Assembly: GCA_937881255.1 (NCBI GenBank)
Contig: CALGFH010000139.1
Location: 1-40,005, forward strand
From: an uncultured Actinomycetes bacterium
Lineage (GTDB): Bacteria; Actinomycetota; CALGFH01
DNA length: 40,005 bases
Reading direction: 5' to 3'
Below the pieces are notes generated by a model. That model saw only the letters and a list, made by a program, of their open reading frames with translations, had not been told where the DNA came from and made no database searches. Position 1 is the stretch's first letter. The number at the start of each line of letters is the position of its first letter. Of the stretch, positions 8,214 to 16,082 are shown one piece after another. A program made the translations under genes and the position numbers.

Positions 8214-9557
8214 TCAGCGTGCCAACTCCAGGAGCGCGCCGATCGAGCGGTCGAGGGCGGCGGCGACGTCGGGGACGAGCAGGTGGCGGCCGTCGCGGAC
8301 CACCTGGCGGCCCGCCACCACCACCGAGGAGACGTCGGCGGCGGTGGCGGCGAACACCAGGTGGTCGACGGCGTCGGCGGGCCGGGTGCCGGCCAGGCGG
8401 ACCGAGCGCAGGTCGAGGGTGACCAGGTCGGCCAGCTGGCCCGGGGCCAGGCGGCCGGCGTCCCAGCCGAGGGCGGCCATGCCGGCCCCGGTGGCGGCGG
8501 CCAGGAGGCCGGCCGGCTGGTGGTGGCCGCGGCGGCCGGTGGCCAGGCGCTCGTCGAGCTCGACCGCCCTCGCCTCCTCGAACAGGTCGATCACGGCGTG
8601 GCTGTCCGAGCCCAGGCAGAGGGGGCTGCCGGCGTCGGCCAGCGCCCTGGCCGGCCCGACCCCGTCGGCCAGGTCGCGCTCGGTGGTCGGGCAGATGCAG
8701 GCGGCGGTGCCGGTGGCGCCGAGGAGGGCGACGTCCTGGTCGGTGAGGTGGGTGGCGTGGACGGCGGTGGTCCGCGGGCCCAGCACCCCGGCCGACTCGG
8801 CCAGGGCGGCCGGGGTGCGGCCGGTGGCGGCCAGGCAGGCCTGGTTCTCGGCCCGCTGCTCGGACAGGTGGAGGTGCAGGGGGGCCTGGCGGTCGGCGGC
8901 CCAGGCGGCCACCGTGGCCATGGCCGCCGGGTCGACCGCCCTGACGCTGTGGACGCCGGCGGCCACGCGAACCCCGGGGCGGTCGCGCAGGGCCCCGGCC
9001 CGCTCGGCCCAGGCGCCGGCGTCGCCGTCCCCGAAGCGGACCTGGGCGCCGGCCAGCGGCTGCCCGTCGAGCCCGGCCCGCAGGTAGCAGGTGTCGATCA
9101 GGGTCAGCCGGATCCCGGCCCGGCCGGCCGCCTCGATCAGCGCCTCCCCCATCTGGTTGGGATCGGCGTAGGGCCGGCCGGCCGGGTCGTGGTGCAGGTA
9201 GTGGAACTCCCCGACGGCGGTGATCCCGGCCAGCGCCATCTCGGCGTAGGTGGCCGTGGCCAGCTCCAGGTACCGGTCCGGGTCGAGGGCCCCCGCGACC
9301 TGGTACATCAGCTCCCGCCAGCTCCAGAAGTCCCCACGACCCCGGTGGGTGCGACCCCGCAGCGCCCGGTGGAACGCATGCGAGTGCCCGTTGGCCAGCC
9401 CCGGGATGGTGACGCCAGGCAGCCGGGTCGCCCCGGCGGGCGGGTCGGCCCCCTCGGTCACGGCCGCGATCCGCTCCCCCTCGACCTCGACCAGCACCCG
9501 CTCGGCCATGCCCCGCTCCGGTCCCAGCCAGGCCAGGTCGGCATGCCAGGCGCTCAT
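8214..9557 (-). CDS. hutF: formimidoylglutamate deiminase HutF
   Basis: A 447-residue amidohydrolase-superfamily enzyme that converts N-formimidoyl-L-glutamate to N-formyl-L-glutamate and ammonia in histidine degradation. Metal ligands are visible as the His pair H58/H60 in GLANGHSHAFHRALRG, the His of LHLHLSEQ, the His of TAVHATHLT and the Asp of GSDSHAVIDLFEEAR; the last motif is characteristic of HutF. The DFWSWRELMY segment after the first metal site is also typical. The start ATG at 9557 has no strong Shine-Dalgarno. The next gene upstream on the same strand is a peptidase M20 homologue that often accompanies hutF in Actinomycetota. hutH, hutU and hutI are not in the window. Confidence 0.92.
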   Translation of the reverse strand: MSAWHADLAWLGPERGMAERVLVEVEGERIAAVTEGADPPAGATRLPGVTIPGLANGHSHAFHRALRGRTHRGRGDFWSWRELMYQVAGALDPDRYLELATATYAEMALAGITAVGEFHYLHHDPAGRPYADPNQMGEALIEAAGRAGIRLTLIDTCYLRAGLDGQPLAGAQVRFGDGDAGAWAERAGALRDRPGVRVAAGVHSVRAVDPAAMATVAAWAADRQAPLHLHLSEQRAENQACLAATGRTPAALAESAGVLGPRTTAVHATHLTDQDVALLGATGTAACICPTTERDLADGVGPARALADAGSPLCLGSDSHAVIDLFEEARAVELDERLATGRRGHHQPAGLLAAATGAGMAALGWDAGRLAPGQLADLVTLDLRSVRLAGTRPADAVDHLVFAATAADVSSVVVAGRQVVRDGRHLLVPDVAAALDRSIGALLELAR

Positions 9558-9684
9558 ATGCCCACGGCCCGGCAGGGGGCTGTGGACAGCGCCACCCGCC
9601 CCGCCCGGCTGTTGGCTACCCTCCCGTTCGGGGGCCCCACCAACCGGGGTCGGGGGTTGAGCGCGCCCCCAGTCCCGCTGGATG

Positions 9685-10932
9685 TCAGCCGCACGCCAGC
9701 TCCTCGATCACCGCCGCCAGGGCCCGGACCCCTGCCAGGCAGTCGTCGAGGTCGGCGGTCTCGGATGGGCTGTGGCTGGTGCCGGTCGGGTTGCGGACGA
9801 ACAGCATGGCCGTGGGGACGGTGGCGGCCAGGGCGCCGGCGTCGTGGCCGGCGGCGGTGGGGAGGGCCGGGGGCTCGAGGCCGTCGGACCGCAGGCGGGC
9901 GTCGAGGCGGGCGGTCAGGTCGGCGTCGAAGGCGACCCCGGGGGTGCGGGACTCGACGGCCAGCTCGGCGGTCAGGCCGTTGCGGCCGGCCGCCTCCTCG
10001 ACCGCGGTCTGGAAGGCGGTGACCAGCCAGTCGAGGGTCCGGTCCTGGGGGGCCCGCGCGTCCAGCCAGGCCGAGACCCGGGCGGGCACCGAGTTGGCGG
10101 AGTTGGGCTCGACCTCGACCCGGCCGACGGTCGCGACCGCGTCCAGCTCGGTGGCCGCGGCCCGTGCCGCGAGGACGGCCGCGGCCAGGCCGAGCATCGG
10201 GTCGCGCCGGTCGGGCAGCCTGGTCGTGCCGGCATGGTTGGCCTCCCCGGTCAGGGTGAGCCGCCAGCGCCCGTGGGGCCAGATGCCGGTGCCCAGCCCG
10301 ACCGGCTGGCCGAGGTCGGCCAGGCCGCGTCCCTGCTCGACGTGGAGCTCGACGAACGCGCCCAACCGCCCGACCAGCGCCGGGTCGGGGCCGGCCTGGT
10401 CCGGGTCGGCCCCGGCCGCGGCCATCGCCTCGGCCACGGTGACCCCGTCCGGGTCGGCGCGGCCGAGCACGTCCGGCGGGTCGAGCGCCCCGGTCAGCAG
10501 CCGGCTCCCGAAGGTCGGCACCCCGAACCGCCCGCCCTCCTCGTCGGCGAAGGCCACCACCGCCACCGGCCGCTCCGGCTCCACCCCCCGGGCGATCAGC
10601 TCACCCACCGCGACCAGCCCGCTGACCACCCCGAGGGCGCCGTCGTAGGCCCCGCCCCGCCGGACCGTGTCCAGGTGGCTCCCGACCGCGACCACGCCAC
10701 CCTCCCCGGCCTCCCCCGGCCCGGCCCACCAGGCCCAGAGGTTGCCGGCGAGGTCCTGCTCCACGGTCAGGCCGCGGGCGCCGGCCTCGGCCTCGAACCA
10801 GGACCTGGCCGCGCGGTCCTCGTCGGTCCAGGCGAGCCGGGTCCAGCCGCCGGCCGGGTCCTGGCCGATCGCGGCCAGCCCGCCGAAGCACGCCTCGAAC
10901 CCGTCCCGCAGCCGATCCTCGCTCCCGCTCAT
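9685..10932 (-). CDS. allantoate amidohydrolase-like M20 peptidase, probable N-formylglutamate hydrolase
   Basis: A 415-residue member of the M20 allantoate amidohydrolase / N-carbamoyl amino acid hydrolase family. The two-metal site is readable: the His and Asp of GSHLDTV, the Asp of YDGALGV, the Glu pair of FADEEGGRFG, the His of ELHVEQG and the late His of AGHDAGALA. The dimerisation domain lies between about residues 205 and 320. ATG 10932 is preferred over a GTG at 10944 because GGGGAG precedes it by five bases. It sits 127 bases upstream of hutF on the same strand. In that context it probably supplies the last step of histidine degradation, N-formylglutamate to glutamate, in place of HutG; this is inferred from neighbourhood, not from the fold. 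Confidence 0.8.
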   Translation of the reverse strand: MSGSEDRLRDGFEACFGGLAAIGQDPAGGWTRLAWTDEDRAARSWFEAEAGARGLTVEQDLAGNLWAWWAGPGEAGEGGVVAVGSHLDTVRRGGAYDGALGVVSGLVAVGELIARGVEPERPVAVVAFADEEGGRFGVPTFGSRLLTGALDPPDVLGRADPDGVTVAEAMAAAGADPDQAGPDPALVGRLGAFVELHVEQGRGLADLGQPVGLGTGIWPHGRWRLTLTGEANHAGTTRLPDRRDPMLGLAAAVLAARAAATELDAVATVGRVEVEPNSANSVPARVSAWLDARAPQDRTLDWLVTAFQTAVEEAAGRNGLTAELAVESRTPGVAFDADLTARLDARLRSDGLEPPALPTAAGHDAGALAATVPTAMLFVRNPTGTSHSPSETADLDDCLAGVRALAAVIEELACG

Positions 10933-11003
10933 GCAGCTCCCCACCGCTCGACGCTCCTGCCCTGGTCGGTGGAGGGATGCTACGTCACGCTGCGAACGGC
11001 ACC

Positions 11004-12911
11004 TCAGGCCGTTGCCGGGCGGGTGGCCAACGTGACCGGGCGGCCGTCGGCCGCCGGCCCGACCGGGGCCCGGCCGAACTGGGTGTTGTAGAGGTCGGCG
11101 TAGAGGCCGCCGCCGGCCAGCAGCTCGGTGTGGGTGCCCTGCTCGGCCACCCGGCCGCCCTCGACGACCAGGATCCGGTCGGCGTTGACGATGGTCGACA
11201 GCCGGTGGGCGATGACCAGGCTGGTCCGCCCCTGGAGGGCGGCGGCCAGGGCCTCCTGGATGTGGACCTCGGCCTCGGAGTCGAGGTGGGCGGTGGCCTC
11301 GTCGAGGATCACGATGGCCGGGTCGGCCAGCAGCAGCCGGGCGATGGCCAGGCGCTGCTTCTCCCCGCCCGACAGCCGGTAGCCGCGCTCCCCGACCACC
11401 GTCTCCCAGCGCTCGGGCAGGCTCTCGATCAGGTCCAGGATCCTGGCCGAACGGCAGGCGGCCTCGATCTCCTCGAGGGTCGCGTCCGGGTTGGCGTAGC
11501 GGAGGTTGGCCAGGATGGACTCGTGGAACAGGTGCGGGTCCTGGGCGACCAGGCCGATCGCCCCCCGGAGGCTCTCCAGCTCCAGGTCGCGCACGTCGAC
11601 CCCGTCGACCCGGACGGCGCCCTCGCTGACGTCGTAGACCCGGGCCACCAGCATGGCCGTGGTCGTCTTGCCGGCCCCGGACGGGCCGACCAGGGCGACC
11701 AGCTCGCCGGGCCGGACGCTGAAGCTGACGTCGTGCAGGACCGGCTCGCCGGCGGCCGCCCCCACCGCCGACGCCCCGCCGGTGAGGCTGGCGATGGTCG
11801 ACTCCTCGGCCGTCGGGTAGCGGAAGCCGACGTGGTCGAACTCGATCCGGCCGGCCGGCTGGTCGAGGGCGACGGCCCCGGGCCGGTCGCGGATCGGGCT
11901 CTCGAAGTCGAGCACCTCGAAGACCCGCTCGAAGGACACGAACGCGGTCATCACGTCCACGCGGGCGTTGGTCAGGGCCGTCAGGGGGCCGTAGACCTGG
12001 GTGACCAGGGCGGCCAGGGCGACCACGTCGCCGGCCCGGAGCTGGTCCTGGAGCACCAGCCGGGCCCCGAACCAGTAGACGGCGGCCGTGCCCACCGCCC
12101 CGACCAGGCCGAGGACGACGAAGAAGGTCTGGCCGTAGAGGGCCGAGCGGATCCCGATGTCGCGGACCCCGGCGGCCTTGTCGGAGAAGCCGGCCAGCTC
12201 GCGCTGGCGGCGCCCGAACAGCATCACCAGCAGCGCCCCGGCGACGTTGAAGCGCTCGTTCATGGTCGTGTTCATGGCCGCGTTGAGCTGCATCGACTCG
12301 CGGGTGATGGCCTGGAGCCGGCGCCCCACCCGCCGGGCCGGGAGCAGGAACAGGGGCAGCACGGCGACCGCGATCAGGGTGATGCGCCAGTTCAGCAGGA
12401 ACATGGTCACCAGGGTCGTGACCAGGCTGATCAGGTTGGAGAAGACCGAGCCCAGGGTGCCGGTGAGGGCCCGCTGGGCGCCGATCACGTCGCTGTTGAG
12501 GCGGCTGGTCAGGGCGCCGGTCTGGGTGTGGGTGAAGAAGGCCAGCGGCTGGCGCTGGACGTGGTCGAACAGGCTGGTCCGGAGCTGGTAGATCAGCCCC
12601 TCGCCGATGCGCGAGGACAGGAACCGCTGGCCGAGGGCGAGCCCGGCGTTGGCCAGGGCGACCCCCACGGCGGCCAGGCCGATCAGGTTGACCAGGGAGA
12701 AGCTGCGCTGGGGGATGGCGGTGTTGAGCAGCTCGCGCACCAGCAGGGCCGGGACCACCGCGGCCAGGGACGACAGGGCGAGCAGGAACAGGTAGCCGGC
12801 GATCTGCCAGCGGAAGTCGCGGGCGAACCCCCAGACGCGCCGGACCACGTCGCGCGACACCTTGGTGCCGGGCGGGAGGGGTTCGCGGCGGGCGTGCCAG
12901 TAGTAGCTCAT
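11004..12911 (-). CDS. ABC exporter, fused permease and ATPase
   Basis: A 635-residue half-transporter of the multidrug/lipid exporter type (MsbA/BmrA-like). Six transmembrane helices occupy about residues 30-320; the nucleotide-binding domain has Walker A GPSGAGKT at 409-416, a Q-loop VAQD near 455, signature LSGGE at 513-517, Walker B VILDEAT near 534-540 and the switch His of IAHRLST. About 15 Ala/Gly-rich residues near 375-390 interrupt the start of the ATPase domain, just before the first core strand. Its ATG overlaps the stop of the MFS gene by four bases (ATGA), so the exporter pair is translationally coupled and probably under the upstream TetR-type regulator. Confidence 0.93.
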   Translation of the reverse strand: MSYYWHARREPLPPGTKVSRDVVRRVWGFARDFRWQIAGYLFLLALSSLAAVVPALLVRELLNTAIPQRSFSLVNLIGLAAVGVALANAGLALGQRFLSSRIGEGLIYQLRTSLFDHVQRQPLAFFTHTQTGALTSRLNSDVIGAQRALTGTLGSVFSNLISLVTTLVTMFLLNWRITLIAVAVLPLFLLPARRVGRRLQAITRESMQLNAAMNTTMNERFNVAGALLVMLFGRRQRELAGFSDKAAGVRDIGIRSALYGQTFFVVLGLVGAVGTAAVYWFGARLVLQDQLRAGDVVALAALVTQVYGPLTALTNARVDVMTAFVSFERVFEVLDFESPIRDRPGAVALDQPAGRIEFDHVGFRYPTAEESTIASLTGGASAVGAAAGEPVLHDVSFSVRPGELVALVGPSGAGKTTTAMLVARVYDVSEGAVRVDGVDVRDLELESLRGAIGLVAQDPHLFHESILANLRYANPDATLEEIEAACRSARILDLIESLPERWETVVGERGYRLSGGEKQRLAIARLLLADPAIVILDEATAHLDSEAEVHIQEALAAALQGRTSLVIAHRLSTIVNADRILVVEGGRVAEQGTHTELLAGGGLYADLYNTQFGRAPVGPAADGRPVTLATRPATA

Positions 12912-14134
12912 CCTGTCCGCCCCAACCCGTCGGCGACCTCCGGCATTCCGGCCGGCGCGGCGGCCAGGGCCGGCCGGCGCAGGCGGGCCAGCAGGGCCGC
13001 GGCCGCCACCCCGGCGGCGGCGATCAGGAACGCCCGGTCGGTGCCGACGCGGTGGACCAGGCTGCCGCCGAGGGCGTTGCCGATGGCGAACCCGGTCGAG
13101 AACGCGGTGGTGACCCAGGTGAAGGCCTCGGTGACCGTGCCCGCCGGGGCGAGCCGGTCGACCAGCAGGTACAGGCAGGCGATGGCCGGGGCGATGCCGA
13201 GCCCGGCCAGGACCATGCCAGCGCCCAGCTGGGCCAGCCCGCTGGCCACGGCGAGCAGGGCGATCCCGGCCACGACCAGGGCGAGCAGGGGGACCATGCG
13301 CTGCTCGGGACCTCGGTCGGTGACGCGGCTCCCGAAGGCCAGGCCGCCGGCCATGCTCCCGACCGCCCACAGGGCGAGCAGCGGGCCGGCCAGGGTGCGC
13401 GAGCCGAGCTGCTCGGCCCCGGCCACCACCGTCACCTCGACGGTCCCGAAGGCGCTGGCCAGCAGCACGATGGTGGCCAGCACGGCCCGGATGCCGGGGC
13501 TGCGCAGGGCCCCGGCCCAGTCGGCGGCGCGGCGCTGGGGGCGCCAGGCCCGCGACGCCGGGGTGGCGGCGAACACCCCGACCCCGAGCAGCAGCAGCGC
13601 GCCCGTGCCGAGCACGGCCGCGGCCGGGGAGAGCGCGGCCGCCAGCAGGGCGACCAGCGGCGGCCCGACCACGAAGATCAGCTCCTGCACGGTCGACTCG
13701 ACCGCGAACGCGGCCTGGAGCTGGCCGCCGGGGCCGAGCAGGTCGGACCACAGCGCCCGCATGCAGGCCGCGACCGGCGGGATCGACCCCCCGGCCAGGG
13801 CGGCCAGCCCGGCCAGCACGACCGGGGACGCGGACCGCCCGGCCCAGGCCAGGGCGGCGAAGCTGAGGCCGCTGGTCACCGCGCAGCCGACCAGGACCCG
13901 GGTCTGCCCGACCCGGTCGACCAGCCGCCCCAGCAGCGGCGAGGTCAGGGCCAGGGCGATCGAGTAGGTCCCGGCGACCACCCCGGCGACCGCGTAGGAC
14001 CCGCCCCCCTCCCGGACCAGCAGCACGATGGCCAGCCCGGCCATGGCCGTCGGCATCCTCCCCACCACCGCCGAGGAGAGCAGCCGGGCCACAAAGGGCG
14101 TGCGGAGCACATCAAGGTAGATCCGAAGGCGCAT
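12908..14134 (-). CDS. MFS transporter
   Basis: A 408-residue major facilitator with 12 predicted transmembrane helices. The loop between helices 2 and 3 carries GRLVDRVGQTRVL, matching the MFS signature G-x3-D-R-x-G-x-R. This arrangement, with a short central loop after residue 195, resembles the MFS drug-efflux group. Substrate is unknown. It lies 46 bases after tetR and overlaps the ABC exporter gene by four bases, making a three-gene regulator-efflux operon. The start ATG at 14134 follows GGGGG directly, so the ribosome binding site is poorly spaced and the start could be a few codons off. Confidence 0.88.
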   Translation of the reverse strand: MRLRIYLDVLRTPFVARLLSSAVVGRMPTAMAGLAIVLLVREGGGSYAVAGVVAGTYSIALALTSPLLGRLVDRVGQTRVLVGCAVTSGLSFAALAWAGRSASPVVLAGLAALAGGSIPPVAACMRALWSDLLGPGGQLQAAFAVESTVQELIFVVGPPLVALLAAALSPAAAVLGTGALLLLGVGVFAATPASRAWRPQRRAADWAGALRSPGIRAVLATIVLLASAFGTVEVTVVAGAEQLGSRTLAGPLLALWAVGSMAGGLAFGSRVTDRGPEQRMVPLLALVVAGIALLAVASGLAQLGAGMVLAGLGIAPAIACLYLLVDRLAPAGTVTEAFTWVTTAFSTGFAIGNALGGSLVHRVGTDRAFLIAAAGVAAAALLARLRRPALAAAPAGMPEVADGLGRTG

Positions 14135-14180
14135 CCCCCGATGGTGCCAGACGGCCCCGACGGCCCCGGGGGCTCGGGGG

Positions 14181-14702
14181 TCAGGGACGGCCGTCGACGG
14201 CGATGGCCGACAGGGCGGCGCGGACCCGGTCGGGCGGGACGCCCTCGGCCTGGGCGGCCAGCGCCGCCCGCCAGGCGGCGGCCAGGAGGCGGCCGAGCGG
14301 CGTCCCGCCCGGCCCGGTGAGCCGGTCGAGGAACGACTCGACGGGGTCGGCCCCCGCCTGCGGGTGCCGCTCGGCGAGCAGCCGGGCCAGGCCCTGGGTG
14401 GCCAGGTAGTCGAACCCGACCAGCAGGGCGGCCCGGGTGGCGGCCGCCGGCCCGTCGCCGGCCCGGGCGGCGGCCGCGCCCTCCATGCGGTCGAGCACGC
14501 GCCGTTCGGCCTCCTCGCGCACGACCGCGTACAGCCCGAGCTTGCTGCCGAAGTGGTGGTAGAGCGAGCCGGTGGTGACGCCGGCCCCGGCGGCCAGGTC
14601 GGTGACGTTGACCGCCTCGTAGCCGGCGGCCCCGAACCGCTCGAGCGCGGTGTGGACCAGCCGCGCCTTCGAGGAGCCGGGAACCGGGATCCACTCGCGC
14701 AT
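14181..14702 (-). CDS. TetR-family transcriptional regulator
   Basis: A 173-residue regulator with the TetR DNA-binding domain at residues 12-58: LVHTALERFGAAGYEAVNVT, then AAGAGVTTGSLYHHFGSKLGL, the classic helix-turn-helix ending in YHHFGSK. The remaining helices form the ligand-binding and dimer domain, short and of no recognisable subfamily. It heads an operon with an MFS and an ABC exporter and diverges from a VOC-family gene across 57 bases that contain a 5-5-5 inverted repeat, a likely operator. This suggests it represses its own operon and perhaps the VOC gene. The ATG at 14702 has no Shine-Dalgarno and lies eight bases after a TATGCT box. Confidence 0.88.
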   Translation of the reverse strand: MREWIPVPGSSKARLVHTALERFGAAGYEAVNVTDLAAGAGVTTGSLYHHFGSKLGLYAVVREEAERRVLDRMEGAAAARAGDGPAAATRAALLVGFDYLATQGLARLLAERHPQAGADPVESFLDRLTGPGGTPLGRLLAAAWRAALAAQAEGVPPDRVRAALSAIAVDGRP

Positions 14703-14710
14703 CGCCGCAC

Positions 14711-14748
14711 AGCATAGTACGATTCCGCTATCACGTAATGGAGTTACG
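14711..14748. promoter_or_regulatory. divergent promoter region with candidate TetR operator
   Basis: For tetR on the minus strand, TATGCT at 14711-14716 stands eight bases before its ATG. The inverted repeat CGTAA-TGGAG-TTACG at 14734-14748 lies between the two genes and just upstream of the VOC ribosome binding site. Its position fits an operator for the adjacent TetR protein, though a 5-bp arm is short for this family. Confidence 0.4.
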
Positions 14749-14759
14749 GAGGAGGGGGC

Positions 14760-15110
14760 ATGAAGCTCACGTTCTTCTACCTGCCGGTCGCCGACCTGAA
14801 GGAGGCGCTGGCGCTCTACCGGGACACCCTCGGCTGGCAGGAGGCCTGGCGGGAGGGCGACACGACGACCAGCCTGCGGCTCCCTGGGACCGAGATCGAG
14901 CTGATGGTCGACACCGACGACGGCTCCATGACCCCCGGCCCCGTCTTCGAGGTCGACAGCGTCCAGGCGTTCCACGCCCGCCACCGGGACGAGCTTCGAT
15001 TCCGCTTCGAGCCCAAGGAGATCCCCGGCGGCTACTGGTCCGCCTTCGAGGACCCGTCCGGCAACCTCACCTACGTGCTCGACCAGTCCACCGCCGAGGC
15101 CGCCGGCTAG
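14760..15110 (+). CDS. VOC-family (glyoxalase/bleomycin-resistance fold) protein
   Basis: A 116-residue protein with the two beta-alpha-beta3 repeats of the vicinal oxygen chelate superfamily: an N-terminal strand KLTFFYLPVADL, a helix with LYRDTLGW, and a second half ending in FEDPSGNLTYVLD. The fold binds metal or small ligands; members include glyoxalases, dioxygenases and drug-binding proteins, and the substrate here is not readable. GGAGGAGGGGG immediately precedes ATG 14760. It diverges from tetR of an efflux operon, so a role in handling the same toxic compound is plausible. Its TAG stop shares the bases CTAG with the stop of the convergent nitronate-monooxygenase-like gene. Confidence 0.87.
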   Translation: MKLTFFYLPVADLKEALALYRDTLGWQEAWREGDTTTSLRLPGTEIELMVDTDDGSMTPGPVFEVDSVQAFHARHRDELRFRFEPKEIPGGYWSAFEDPSGNLTYVLDQSTAEAAG

Positions 15111-16075
15111 CCCCAGCGGCGCAGGAGCCGCTCGGCTCCGGTGGCCAGCTCGTCGATCACCTGGGCGGCGGGTACAACCTGGCGGGTGGCGCCGACGCCC
15201 TGGCCGGCGTAGTGGACCATGGCGTCGATCTGGCCGGTGGTCTCGCGGTTGGGGCAGGGGACGCCGAAGCGGGGGACCGGGAGCGTCCGGGCGCCCATCC
15301 GGGTCTCGCCCACGACCTCGCCCTCGAACGCCTCGGCGGCCGCCACGGCCGAGCTGAGGGTGCGGTGCGGCTCCGGGCCGGGTGGCCACATCACCGAGAA
15401 GGCGTCGGTGAGCACGGTGTCCTCGGCCCCGGCCTGGAGCAGGGCGGCGACGTAGGCGGGGTGGGCGCCGGACTCCTCGGTGGCCAGCAGCCGGGTGCCG
15501 ACCCTGGCCGCCGAGGCGCCGGCGGCCAGGCAGGCCGCGACCCCGCGGGCGGTGGCGATCCCGCCGGCGGCGACCACCGGGACCTCGACCACGTCCAGGA
15601 CCTCGGCCAGCAGCGGCAGGAGGGCGACCTGGCCCCGGATGCGCCCGCCGCCCTCCACGCCCTGCACGCAGAGCAGGTCGCAGCCGGCGTCGGCGGCCGC
15701 CCTGGCCTCGTCGGCCGACCCGGCCTGCCAGGAGGCGAGGGCCCCGCCGTCGTGGACCCGCGCGACCAGCGCCGGGTCGGGGTCGCCGTAGTAGAAGTCG
15801 ACCAGCCGGGCCCCGGCCGCCGCGACCTCGACACAGGCCGCCTCGGCCCCGAAGGGCAGCAGGAAGGTGACTCCGACGACCCCGTCGGTCCGGCCGGCCA
15901 GGTCCTCCAGCAGCCCGGCCAGGTCGTCCGCCTGGAGCATCTGGGCCGGGACCATGCCGACCGCGCCCGCCCCGGCCACGGCCGCGACCAGCTCGGGGGT
16001 GGTGACCCCGCCCATCGGGGCCTGCTGGAGGGGCACGGAACAGCCCAGCAGCTCGGTGAACGGCGTCGAGAGCAT
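15107..16075 (-). CDS. nitronate monooxygenase-like flavoprotein
   Basis: A 322-residue TIM-barrel FMN protein of the nitronate monooxygenase / 2-nitropropane dioxygenase family. Family landmarks are the N-terminal PLQQAPMGGVTTPEL, the VVAAGGIAT phosphate-binding loop near residues 170-180 and the AARVGTRLLATEES stretch. At the position where most members have a catalytic His after two or three glycines (EAGGH), this protein reads VEGGGRIRG with Arg145, so standard nitronate chemistry is doubtful. A Gly-Gln-Gly-Val segment near the C-terminus is typical. ATG 16075 lies eight bases after the pcrA stop. In the sequence as given, the pcrA frame runs into this gene without a stop because of a frameshift in pcrA. 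Confidence 0.82.
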   Translation of the reverse strand: MLSTPFTELLGCSVPLQQAPMGGVTTPELVAAVAGAGAVGMVPAQMLQADDLAGLLEDLAGRTDGVVGVTFLLPFGAEAACVEVAAAGARLVDFYYGDPDPALVARVHDGGALASWQAGSADEARAAADAGCDLLCVQGVEGGGRIRGQVALLPLLAEVLDVVEVPVVAAGGIATARGVAACLAAGASAARVGTRLLATEESGAHPAYVAALLQAGAEDTVLTDAFSVMWPPGPEPHRTLSSAVAAAEAFEGEVVGETRMGARTLPVPRFGVPCPNRETTGQIDAMVHYAGQGVGATRQVVPAAQVIDELATGAERLLRRWG

Positions 16076-16082
16076 GGCGGCC

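Noticed and set aside
14734..14748. Inverted repeat as a transcription terminator.
   Set aside because: It lies upstream of two divergent genes, has a 5-bp stem and no T-run; an operator is more likely.
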